30,060 nucleotides of DNA from Candidatus Schekmanbacteria bacterium (lineage in GTDB: Bacteria > CSSED10-310 > JACPHN01): the NCBI GenBank assembly GCA_016188575.1, contig JACPHN010000262.1, positions 1-30,060 of the forward strand, read 5' to 3'. The translations under genes were made by a program, and so were the position numbers. Shown in pieces: positions 16,034-23,271 of the stretch; the first letter of the stretch is position 1; every line of letters starts with the position of its first letter. A model generated the notes under the pieces. That model made no database searches and had not been told where the DNA came from. It saw nothing but the letters and a program-made list of their open reading frames with translations.

Positions 16034-17829
16034 CGGGAATGTCGGTCTCGATCCTGTGGCGCCGGACGCAGGTGCCGCTCGAACATGGACTTGTCCAGGA
16101 CCGGGTTGGACAGCGTGCCGCGCTGCTCTTCCTGCCAGTGCTTGACCGCATCACGGCTGCGCCGCTCCTGCTCTTCCTGGTACGCGCGAATCGATAGGCC
16201 GATCTTGCGCTCGGTCGGATCGATCTTGATGATCTTCATCCAGCACTCGTCGCCAACGTGGAGGATATCGTCGGGGCGCGCGACGTGTTGCCGATCAATT
16301 TCTGAGATGTGGGCGAGGCCTTCAATGCCGTCCTCGAGCTCGACGAACGCGCCGAAATCCGACAGCCGCACCACCGTGCCGCGCACGGTGTCACCCACCG
16401 TGTACTTCTGAGCCACGATTTCCCACGGGTCCGGTTGCAGTTGTTTCAGGCCAAGCGACAGCCGTTCCTTTTCCGGATCGATGTCGAGGATGATGACCTC
16501 GATTTCATCGCCGCGTTTGAGGACTTCGCTGGGATGGCTGATGCGCGTGGTCCACGACATGTCCGAAATGTGAACGAGGCCGTCGATGCCTTCTTCGACC
16601 TCCACGAACGCGCCGAAGTTCGTGAGGTTGCGAACTCGCCCGTTTATGCGCGTGCCGACTGGATACTTCTCCTTGAGAAGGTACCACGGGCTGGGCTCGG
16701 TCTGTTTCATTCCCAGGCTAATGCGTTTGCGATCCGGGTCGACATCGAGGACTACCGCGGTAATCTCGTCGCCGATATTCACGACGTTGGAGGGGTGGCG
16801 AACACGACGTGTCCAAGACATCTCGGAGATGTGAACGAGGCCCTCGATACCTTTCTCGAGCTCCACGAAGGCTCCGTAGTCGGTGATGCTGATCACGGTG
16901 CCCTTGATGTGCGTGCCGAGCGGGTACTTGCGGAGCACGGCTTCCCACGGATCGATCGTCTTCTGCTTCAGGCCGAGGCTGACCTTTTCTTTCTCTCGAT
17001 CGAACTTGAGGATCACGACTTCGATTTCGTCGCCGACCTTGAGCATGTCGCTGGGGTGATTGATACGTCCCCATGACATGTCGGTAATGTGCAGCAGGCC
17101 GTCAATTCCACCGAGATCCACGAAAGCCCCGTAATCGGTGATGTTCTTGACGACGCCGACGATCCGCGAGCCCTCCGCCAGGTGCTTCAGCGTTTCGCGT
17201 TTTAGTTTTTCGCGCTCCTCTTCAAGCAGCACGCGGCGCGAAAGGACGATGTTGCCACGCCGCTTGTTGAGCTTGATGACCTTCATCTGAATGGTGCGAC
17301 CGATGAGCCCGTCGGGATTCTTTACGGGCCGAATATCGATTTGGGAACCAGGCAGGAAGGCGCGCACGCCGATATCGACGGTCAATCCGCCCTTGATGCG
17401 CTCGATAACTTTTCCATCAAGGATCTGGCCATTTTCGTACGCTTTGTGGATTTCGTCCCAGACCTTGATCTTGTCGGCTTTTTCCTTGGACAGGACGACG
17501 AGACCATCGGAATCTTCGGTCGACTCGAGATAGACATCGATTTCTGCGCCGACCTTGAGCTGGTCCTCGATACCGCGAAACTCTTCGAGCGGAATGGTGC
17601 CTTCGGATTTGTAGCCGACATCGACGAGAACTTCTTTGTCGGTGATGGCAAGGATAGTTCCCGTGACAACCTCGCCCTCGGCGATGTTGCGAAAGGTGTC
17701 CTCGTACTCCTGCATCAGCTCTTCCGGCGACTCTTCGATATCGTCGAAGTCGAGCTCTTCCACCACGCCGAGCTCCTCGGAGTCATCCGCGGCGCGTGCT
17801 CGCAGGTCTGATTGTTGAACGTCACTCAT
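16030..17829 (-). CDS. rpsA: 30S ribosomal protein S1
   Basis: This 599-residue protein starts at ATG 17829 (MSDVQQSDLR), with AGGAGG 13 bases upstream. The frame is open to 17958 but the predicted promoter lies there, so the longer start is rejected. An acidic N-terminal tail of about 48 residues precedes six S1 OB-fold repeats, at about 51-115, 136-200, 220-289, 305-375, 392-462 and 479-549. Repeats 3-6 show the canonical form with GAFV and a LVHISEMSW-like strand; repeats 1 and 2 are the divergent ribosome-docking pair. It binds mRNA and helps initiation on structured or weak ribosome sites. A sigma70-like promoter lies about 70-100 bases upstream, and the HIT gene overlaps its stop. Confidence 0.97.
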   Translation of the reverse strand: MSDVQQSDLRARAADDSEELGVVEELDFDDIEESPEELMQEYEDTFRNIAEGEVVTGTILAITDKEVLVDVGYKSEGTIPLEEFRGIEDQLKVGAEIDVYLESTEDSDGLVVLSKEKADKIKVWDEIHKAYENGQILDGKVIERIKGGLTVDIGVRAFLPGSQIDIRPVKNPDGLIGRTIQMKVIKLNKRRGNIVLSRRVLLEEEREKLKRETLKHLAEGSRIVGVVKNITDYGAFVDLGGIDGLLHITDMSWGRINHPSDMLKVGDEIEVVILKFDREKEKVSLGLKQKTIDPWEAVLRKYPLGTHIKGTVISITDYGAFVELEKGIEGLVHISEMSWTRRVRHPSNVVNIGDEITAVVLDVDPDRKRISLGMKQTEPSPWYLLKEKYPVGTRINGRVRNLTNFGAFVEVEEGIDGLVHISDMSWTTRISHPSEVLKRGDEIEVIILDIDPEKERLSLGLKQLQPDPWEIVAQKYTVGDTVRGTVVRLSDFGAFVELEDGIEGLAHISEIDRQHVARPDDILHVGDECWMKIIKIDPTERKIGLSIRAYQEEQERRSRDAVKHWQEEQRGTLSNPVLDKSMFERHLRPAPQDRDRHSR

Positions 17830-17904
17830 GTTTAGTCTAATGCCTCCTCCATACGGAAAATTCGCCTGACGGGACTGCGGGGAGCCCGGCCAGACGTGCG
17901 GCCT

Positions 17905-17933
17905 AGTATAGAGGAATGCGCGGAGAATGGCAA
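17905..17933 (-). promoter_or_regulatory. Strong sigma70-type promoter for rpsA and the downstream array
   Basis: On the minus strand TTGCCA (17933-17928) and TATACT (17910-17905) are separated by exactly 17 bases, matching four and five of six consensus positions. The predicted start is near 17898, giving a leader of about 70 bases. It is the most convincing promoter in the window, and its strength suits a ribosomal protein gene. Confidence 0.75.
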
Positions 17934-17949
17934 GCGTCGCGCTGTGCCC

Positions 17950-18084
17950 TGAATCCACCGCTGGTTCGATCGCAAGCTGAGCGGAAAGCGCCTCACGAAG
18001 ACCGTCCGCCTCTCCTTCCGCCGCAAGCGGGGGGAGGGACGGAGGCGGCGCTGTCGCGCCGACATCGAACCGGCGGTGGATTCA
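17950..18084. repeat. 135-bp element with 21-bp inverted terminal repeats
   Basis: TGAATCCACCGCTGGTTCGA plus T (17950-17970) and its reverse complement at 18064-18084 match at 20 of 21 positions. The 93-base interior holds a purine-rich hairpin-like segment (CTCTCCTTCCGC...GCGGGGGGAGG). It sits between the stop of the FAD-enzyme gene at 18099 and the rpsA promoter. It may be a MITE-like or REP-like element, or a bulky terminator. A partly similar arm followed by GCCGAAAGCGC occurs near 29452, hinting at a dispersed family. Confidence 0.65.
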
Positions 18085-18098
18085 CCCGCGCGGCAGCC

Positions 18099-19775
18099 TC
18101 AGGCGACACCCTTGGCGCCCGGCCAGGGCAGGACGCACCCGGGGTTAAGCACCCGCGCCGGGTCGAGACAGCTCCTCGCTGCTTCGAGCGCGGCGACACC
18201 GGGTGCGCTCAGCTCCGCCGCGAGCCAGGAGCGGTGGTCCCGGCCGACGCCGTGATGATGACTGAGCGTCCCGCGACCGGCGATGATGGCCTCCGTCGCG
18301 TACCGCTTGACGGTTTCCCACTGCTCGAGCTCTCGCCCCTTCCGCTGGGGGGCCAGAAACGTAAAGTACAGCGAGGCGCCGGTCGCGTAGAGATGCGAGA
18401 GGTGGCACAGGACAATGCCGGGAGCGCCGGCTTCGGCGAAGCCGAGATGGATCGCCTTGCGCACTGCCGAATGCAAGTCGAGCACGTTGTCCCACGTGGT
18501 GGCGGTTTCGAGGGTGTCGACCATGATTCCCCAATCCATGAAATGGTCGCGAAGGTAGGGGTGGCGAAACCGCTCCTGGCGCCACGCCGCTGTCGGCGAG
18601 GCGCCGAGGTCGAACGCGCCGTGCCCGCGAGCGATGCTGAGCGCCTCGTTCTGGCGCAGGTTCAGGTCCGCTTCGCGGGTGCCCTCGAACATGAGCAGCA
18701 GCAGGCAGCCGCGCTCGAAGCTGTAGTTCTTCAACCCCAGCACGGCCTGGCCGACGAGCTCTTTCAGCGCCTTTCCGGCAGTCTGTGGAGCATGTCGCAG
18801 CGCGAAGATCGAGCGCGTTTCCTCCTCGTCGGAGAGGCGGGCGATCGCCGGGCGAAGCTCGGCGTCCATCAAGGTGCGCAGCGCGGTGGCACCGTCGCGC
18901 AGCGTACGAAAGAGCAGTGCGCGAGGCAGAAAAACACTCGGGCGCGGATGTAACCTCATCACCGCGCGGGTGATGAGGCCATAAATGCCCTCCGAACCGA
19001 TCATGAGCTGCTTGACCGATGGGCCGGTGGCGGTGGCGGGCACGGGCAGTGTCTCGATGATACCGACCGGCGTTACTGTGGTCAGACTTTCCACGAGGTC
19101 CTCGATGCGGCCATAGTACGTGGAGGCTTGCCCCGCCGAACGCGCCGCGATCCAGCCGCCCAGCGTGCTGAACTCGAACGACTGCGGAAAGTGCCCGAGC
19201 GTCATGTCGTAGAACGACAGCTCGCGCTCGAGGTCCGGGCCCAGAATGCCGGCCTCGAATTCAGCCAGATGGCACTCCGGTCGCACCCAGCGCGCGCGGT
19301 TGAGTCGCTGGAGATTCACGGTAAGCACCGGCCGCGGCTCGTCCGGCGGCGGCTCGACGCCGCCGACTACGCTTGTGCCGCCGCCAAATGGAATCAGCGC
19401 GATCTCCAGCTCCTGCGCCAGCGCGACCAGCGCCGTCACGGCCTCTTCAGTCGCCGGATAGGCAACGCCGTCCGTGGGGCGCTCGGAGCGCCCCGCGCGC
19501 GCCCGCAGCAGATCCCGATAGCTTTTTCCGAAGCTGTGCTTGAAGCGCTCGAGATCACTCAGCACCAGCCCCTGGTCGCCGAGCGTAGCGCGGAGCGCAC
19601 GTGCGGCGGGCTCAGGCAACCGCGTCGGGCGGAGCGATATCTCTCTTTGCGACACCGCAGGACACGTGGTCCGCTCTGCATCCACGCCGAGTCGAGACTG
19701 TAGAAAGGCGCGAATATAGGGACGATCCATCAACGGATACGTGACGTCCTCAGAACCCCATCCCCACCACTTCAT
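18099..19775 (-). CDS. FAD-linked oxidase, alkylglycerone-phosphate-synthase-like
   Basis: This 558-residue protein starts at ATG 19775 (MKWWGWGSEDV), with AGGAGT six bases upstream. The frame extends to 19907 without a better site. The FAD-binding (VAO/PCMH) domain includes AYPATEEAVTALVALAQ and the glycine-rich loop PFGGGTSVVGGV. The C-terminal part ends with GTLSHHHGVGRDHRSWL; the His triplet (residues 506-508) is the active-site signature of alkylglycerone-phosphate synthase. That enzyme exchanges an acyl for an alkyl chain on acyl-DHAP in ether-lipid synthesis. The WWGWG N terminus and overall length also fit. Bacterial homologues are often annotated only as FAD-binding oxidases, and some may act on other substrates. 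It lies next to phospholipid and fatty-acid genes. Confidence 0.85.
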   Translation of the reverse strand: MKWWGWGSEDVTYPLMDRPYIRAFLQSRLGVDAERTTCPAVSQREISLRPTRLPEPAARALRATLGDQGLVLSDLERFKHSFGKSYRDLLRARAGRSERPTDGVAYPATEEAVTALVALAQELEIALIPFGGGTSVVGGVEPPPDEPRPVLTVNLQRLNRARWVRPECHLAEFEAGILGPDLERELSFYDMTLGHFPQSFEFSTLGGWIAARSAGQASTYYGRIEDLVESLTTVTPVGIIETLPVPATATGPSVKQLMIGSEGIYGLITRAVMRLHPRPSVFLPRALLFRTLRDGATALRTLMDAELRPAIARLSDEEETRSIFALRHAPQTAGKALKELVGQAVLGLKNYSFERGCLLLLMFEGTREADLNLRQNEALSIARGHGAFDLGASPTAAWRQERFRHPYLRDHFMDWGIMVDTLETATTWDNVLDLHSAVRKAIHLGFAEAGAPGIVLCHLSHLYATGASLYFTFLAPQRKGRELEQWETVKRYATEAIIAGRGTLSHHHGVGRDHRSWLAAELSAPGVAALEAARSCLDPARVLNPGCVLPWPGAKGVA

Positions 19776-19991
19776 GTCTGACTCCTGGGTCGCAAGCTCG
19801 CATCTGTCCGTTTCCGACTCCGCAATGGCGATCGGCTCACCGTAGCCCCGACGGGCCGATCTTGCAACGGCATCAGCATGCTGCACCGCTCCTGAAAAGG
19901 CTGACAATCGTGGCCATCATTGCTAGCCACGCCGTCTCCGCGCCGAGCCCGCCGCCAGCGGTGGGCGGTGGCCACAAGACGTGCACGATTA

Positions 19992-20020
19992 TTGCACCAC
20001 CTGTGCGCGGGTGGTATAAG
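19992..20020 (+). promoter_or_regulatory. Predicted sigma70-type promoter of the HTH/zinc-ribbon gene
   Basis: TTGCAC (19992-19997) and TATAAG (20015-20020) are spaced by exactly 17 bases, and each matches well to consensus. The spacer contains CCACC...GGTGG, a short inverted repeat overlapping the promoter that could be an operator. The start codon of the small gene follows about 50 bases later. Confidence 0.65.
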
Positions 20021-20073
20021 CGCGGCTTGTTCAAACGACGGGATTCGACCGTAGCCGGCACGAAGGATATGCC

Positions 20074-20553
20074 ATGAGAAAAGAGTGGACTGACCAGGAC
20101 GCGGAGTTCATCCAGGAACACTACGCCACCATGACCACCAAGGAGATGGCGGACAAGCTCGAAAGAAGCGAGCAGGCGATCCGCAGCAAGATTCGCCGCA
20201 TGGGTCTGGAGCGAAAAGCCCGCGGTGGCAATCGAAAGCCAGGAGAGGGGGCACCTGGTCGCACCGCGGGAGGCAGCGAGTCGCAAGGGACCGAAGCGCT
20301 TGCCGCGTTTGGGAGTTGGGGATCCTCCAGTGCGCAGAGCCTGCCGGACCTGTCCGCTCCCGAGCGAAGCTCCAAGCGGCTTGACCTTGGAGCGATGCGA
20401 ATGGAAAGAGCCAGGCCCATTGGAGTCGATCCGGAAGGACCCGTGGCGATGCACCACAACGTCACCTGCCGAGTGTGTCGGATAACGGATGGGTACATCG
20501 TTTCCGAGACCAACTGCCGGCACTGCGGCGCCGTGCTATATCGTATGGCCTGA
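20074..20553 (+). CDS. Small Myb/SANT-like DNA-binding protein with C-terminal zinc ribbon
   Basis: This 159-residue protein starts at ATG 20074, with GAAGGA about seven bases upstream and a good promoter. Residues 4-45 (EWTDQDAEFIQEHYATMTTK, then EMADKLERSEQAIRSKIRRMG) form a three-helix unit with the Trp start and RSxxAIRSKxRRxG ending typical of small bacterial Myb/SANT or GcrA-like HTH domains. The middle, about 48-115, is Gly/Ser/Ala-rich and probably disordered. The C terminus carries a four-Cys zinc ribbon, Cys132-x2-Cys135-x12-Cys148-x2-Cys151. I infer a DNA-binding regulator. I do not recognise a named family with this exact architecture. It is divergent from the FAD enzyme gene and converges on the phosphodiesterase gene. 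Confidence 0.8.
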   Translation: MRKEWTDQDAEFIQEHYATMTTKEMADKLERSEQAIRSKIRRMGLERKARGGNRKPGEGAPGRTAGGSESQGTEALAAFGSWGSSSAQSLPDLSAPERSSKRLDLGAMRMERARPIGVDPEGPVAMHHNVTCRVCRITDGYIVSETNCRHCGAVLYRMA

Positions 20554-20599
20554 TTGCTGCGGCGCTTCTGGCGGCCTCGGAACGTGCGCGCCCTGCCGC

Positions 20600-21442
20600 T
20601 CAGCGCCGGCCGGATCCGGCACCGAGGTGCGAGGAGACCCAGCTATTGAAGAGGTCGGGATGATCCGTGAGAATCGCGTCGACGCCGTCGTCGGAAAGCT
20701 CGGACATCGTATCCGTAGCGTTGACCGTCCAGAGGTGGACCGGCACGCCGCGCCGGTGCATGTTCTTTAGCAGCCGCGGCGAATACACCACGGTTCCCTC
20801 ATAGTAGACAGGGATCAGAAGAAAGCGATTCTGGCCAAGAAACCTCGGAAACACTCCTGGCCAGCGCAAATGCTCCAGGTGAGCGAGCCAGACCGCGGTC
20901 GGCCACGACACGCCCGTAAGCAGGTGGGGGGCAATCCGGCGCATCCACCGGATTGCCTGGGGCAGGAACGAGGCGATCATGACGCGGTGCTCGGCGCGAT
21001 ACTGGCGCACGAGGGCGGCGACTCGATACGCCAACTGCGCGCTGCCCTCCTTGAGCTCGAGAATAAGCGGGGCGGAAAGTTGGTCCAGGACTTCGCCGAG
21101 CGTCGGGATGCGAATGCCCTTGCCGGCGAAGGGGCGCGAGCAGCCGTCGCTCGCGGTCCAACCCCAGCCCGCGTCGAGCTCGCGGAGCTGCGCGAGCCGC
21201 ATCCATGCGACCCGGCCGTGTCCGTCCGTAGTTCGCTCAACGGTGTCATCGTGCAGGACGACGACTTCGCCATCCGCGGTCAGGTGCAGGTCCAGCTCGA
21301 TACCGGCCGCCTGGTGGCAGTGCACTGCCTCCTGAAACGCATACAGCGTGTTTTCCGGATACAATGCAGCGCCGCCGCGGTGCGCGATCAGGAATGGAGG
21401 TCGATCGCGCTCGCGCAACACGCAGCAGGGGTGGCGGCGCAT
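20600..21442 (-). CDS. Glycerophosphodiester phosphodiesterase
   Basis: This 280-residue protein starts at ATG 21442, six bases after AGGAGG; the frame's earlier GTG is less well placed. Catalytic and metal residues of the GDPD TIM barrel are visible: His21 in LIAHRGG, Glu30 in PENT, Glu49 and Asp51 in GIELDLHLTADG, and His64 in VVVLHDDTVERTTDG. Later motifs LILELKEG and HLWTVNATDTM complete the fold. The enzyme splits glycerophosphodiesters from phospholipid turnover into glycerol-3-phosphate and an alcohol. There is no clear signal peptide, suggesting a cytoplasmic (UgpQ-type) enzyme. It lies 20 bases after the acyl-CoA synthetase gene and is probably cotranscribed, consistent with a lipid-recycling role. 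Confidence 0.94.
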   Translation of the reverse strand: MRRHPCCVLRERDRPPFLIAHRGGAALYPENTLYAFQEAVHCHQAAGIELDLHLTADGEVVVLHDDTVERTTDGHGRVAWMRLAQLRELDAGWGWTASDGCSRPFAGKGIRIPTLGEVLDQLSAPLILELKEGSAQLAYRVAALVRQYRAEHRVMIASFLPQAIRWMRRIAPHLLTGVSWPTAVWLAHLEHLRWPGVFPRFLGQNRFLLIPVYYEGTVVYSPRLLKNMHRRGVPVHLWTVNATDTMSELSDDGVDAILTDHPDLFNSWVSSHLGAGSGRR

Positions 21443-21462
21443 CCGCTTCCTCCTGCCCGCGT

Positions 21463-23115
21463 CTAGGAGCACGATGCGGAGCTCGACTCGAGCTCCGCCA
21501 CCGCGGCGGCGCGCAACTGTCGGTGAAGCACTTTGCCGGTGCTGCCACGGGGCAGTTCCGCGACGTGGCGCACGTGCTTGGGCACCTTGAAGGCCGCGAG
21601 GTGGGCGCGGACGTGCGCCTGCAGCGCCTCCGCGGATACCCCGGCGGGGCTGACAACAAATGCCCAGATTCCCTCACCCCATCGGCGGTCGGGCACGCCG
21701 ACGACCGCGGCGTCGATAACAGCCGGGTGGCGAAGCAGACAGGCCTCGATTTCGGTCGGATAGACGTTTACGCCGCCCGTGATGATCATGTCGTCCGCTC
21801 TTCCCTTGAGCGTGAGGTAGCCGGCGGCGTCGATCATCCCCAGGTCGCCGCATGACACGAAGGCATCCGGACGGCTTGCTTCCTGTTGCCCATAACGCGT
21901 CGCCATTGCCGGCGAACAGATGTGCACTTCACCGACCTCGCCGGGCGGCAGCACCTTGTTATCCGGGTCGCGGATCTGCACCGTGGCCTCATCCAGGATG
22001 CGCCCGACCGTCTCCGGCCGCTCGCGCAAGTCCCGCGGACATGCAAGCGTCACCACGCCGACCTCGGTGGCGCCGTAGAACTCGTGCAGCGCGGCGCCAA
22101 AGAGCGCGAGTGCCTGTCTCTTGAGCTCCGGAAAGAAAGGCGCGGCCCCGATCATCAGCCGCCGCAACGTGGCGCTGCTGAAGCGGCGCCGTTCGGCTGC
22201 GGGGAGCTCCAGAATACGGCTGACCATCGTTGGCACCAGGAAGGAGGTCGAGATGCCATCACGGCGAAACGCGTTCAGAGTGGTGCTGGCGTCGAATTGG
22301 CTGTGCAGAAAGAGGGTGCCCCCAAGCGCACTGGTGAGGTGAAAGAAGGCTTGCCCGGCAGCGTGGTACAGGGGTGAGCAGATGAGCACGCGGTCGCGCT
22401 GGTGCAAGCCCAGCCGGTGGACGAGCAGCGCGAATGCCGTCGCCGTTCCCAGCGTCTGACCGATGACCATTCCTTTCGGCTTGCCGGTGGTGCCGCTGGT
22501 GAACAGAATGCTGTTGCCGTCGTCCTCGCGTCGAAGCCGGAGCGAGAGACTGGGAAACTCGGACTTCTCGCCGTCCGCAGGATCCTCGACGATGTTCCAC
22601 GTCGCTTGCCCGGCAACGGCCGCCGCGTTGGCTCGGCCATGCACGAGCAGCCGAGGCTCGGCCGCCGCCACGAGCCGCGCTAGCTCTTCGGTCTTGAGAT
22701 GATAACTGACGGGCACTGGAGCGGCCCCCAGACGAAACGTCGCGTAGGAGGCCATAACCAGCTCGGGGCAGTTTTCGAGCGCCAGCAAGACGCGATCACC
22801 GCGCCGCACTCCAAGCGCCTGCATGCGTCTGGCCACCCGGTTGATCGCCGCGTTGAGGGCGGCGTAGCTCCAGGCCCGCTCCGTGCCCGTATCGATGTCG
22901 CGGAAAACGAGCGCGGTCTTGGTCGGAAGCTGCGCGGCGTGCAGCTCGTGCAGGATACCCATGCCGCTGGTGCCCGTCGTGGCGCCCCGCAACAGGCTCG
23001 CCACGCCTCGCCAATGAATGGATTCCCAGACACCGGACGTCCACGCCATGCGCGCCGCCGCGCGGCCGAAGTGTGCGAGATCGCGCACGCTATTTCGAGT
23101 TTCCGAGCCCGTCAT
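21463..23115 (-). CDS. Acyl-CoA synthetase or ligase (AMP-forming)
   Basis: This 550-residue member of the adenylate-forming family has the ATP-binding P-loop ILFTSGTTGKPKGM near residues 200-213. Other motifs are HEFYGATEVGVVTLA (A5), YLTLKGRADDMIITGGVNVYP (A7/A8) and a C-terminal catalytic Lys near residue 531 in GSTGKVLHRQL. It activates a carboxylic acid to acyl-AMP and then a thioester, usually acyl-CoA. The substrate cannot be read from the sequence. The N terminus (about 40 residues) is longer than the core family. The ATG at 23115 has GGGAGA seven bases upstream. It is divergent from the flavoprotein gene and followed closely by the phosphodiesterase gene. Confidence 0.93.
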   Translation of the reverse strand: MTGSETRNSVRDLAHFGRAAARMAWTSGVWESIHWRGVASLLRGATTGTSGMGILHELHAAQLPTKTALVFRDIDTGTERAWSYAALNAAINRVARRMQALGVRRGDRVLLALENCPELVMASYATFRLGAAPVPVSYHLKTEELARLVAAAEPRLLVHGRANAAAVAGQATWNIVEDPADGEKSEFPSLSLRLRREDDGNSILFTSGTTGKPKGMVIGQTLGTATAFALLVHRLGLHQRDRVLICSPLYHAAGQAFFHLTSALGGTLFLHSQFDASTTLNAFRRDGISTSFLVPTMVSRILELPAAERRRFSSATLRRLMIGAAPFFPELKRQALALFGAALHEFYGATEVGVVTLACPRDLRERPETVGRILDEATVQIRDPDNKVLPPGEVGEVHICSPAMATRYGQQEASRPDAFVSCGDLGMIDAAGYLTLKGRADDMIITGGVNVYPTEIEACLLRHPAVIDAAVVGVPDRRWGEGIWAFVVSPAGVSAEALQAHVRAHLAAFKVPKHVRHVAELPRGSTGKVLHRQLRAAAVAELESSSASCS

Positions 23116-23148
23116 TGCAAATTCTCCCCTTGTTCTGGCCCATGGCGG

Positions 23149-23158
23149 ATACTAGTAT
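23149..23158. promoter_or_regulatory. Perfect 10-bp palindrome in the divergent intergenic region
   Basis: ATACTAGTAT is an exact palindrome, AT-rich against a GC-rich background, 34 bases upstream of the acyl-CoA synthetase start and about 113 bases upstream of the divergent flavoprotein gene. On the minus strand TAGTAT could serve as a weak -10 with TTTTCG 17 bases upstream. It may be an operator, but one short palindrome is weak evidence. Confidence 0.25.
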
Positions 23159-23271
23159 GGCAGGGGCGAAACGAAAAGGCATTGAGCATCCCGAGGTGTG
23201 GGCCTTGCAGCGCCGGTAAGCCCCGCGCGCCGTGGGTGCTCACGGCATGGTAAACTCCTGGCGCACAGGCA

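Noticed and set aside
17830-17958. N-terminal extension of S1 by 43 codons
   Set aside because: The extension covers the predicted promoter and lacks a ribosome site; AGGAGG precedes the ATG at 17829.
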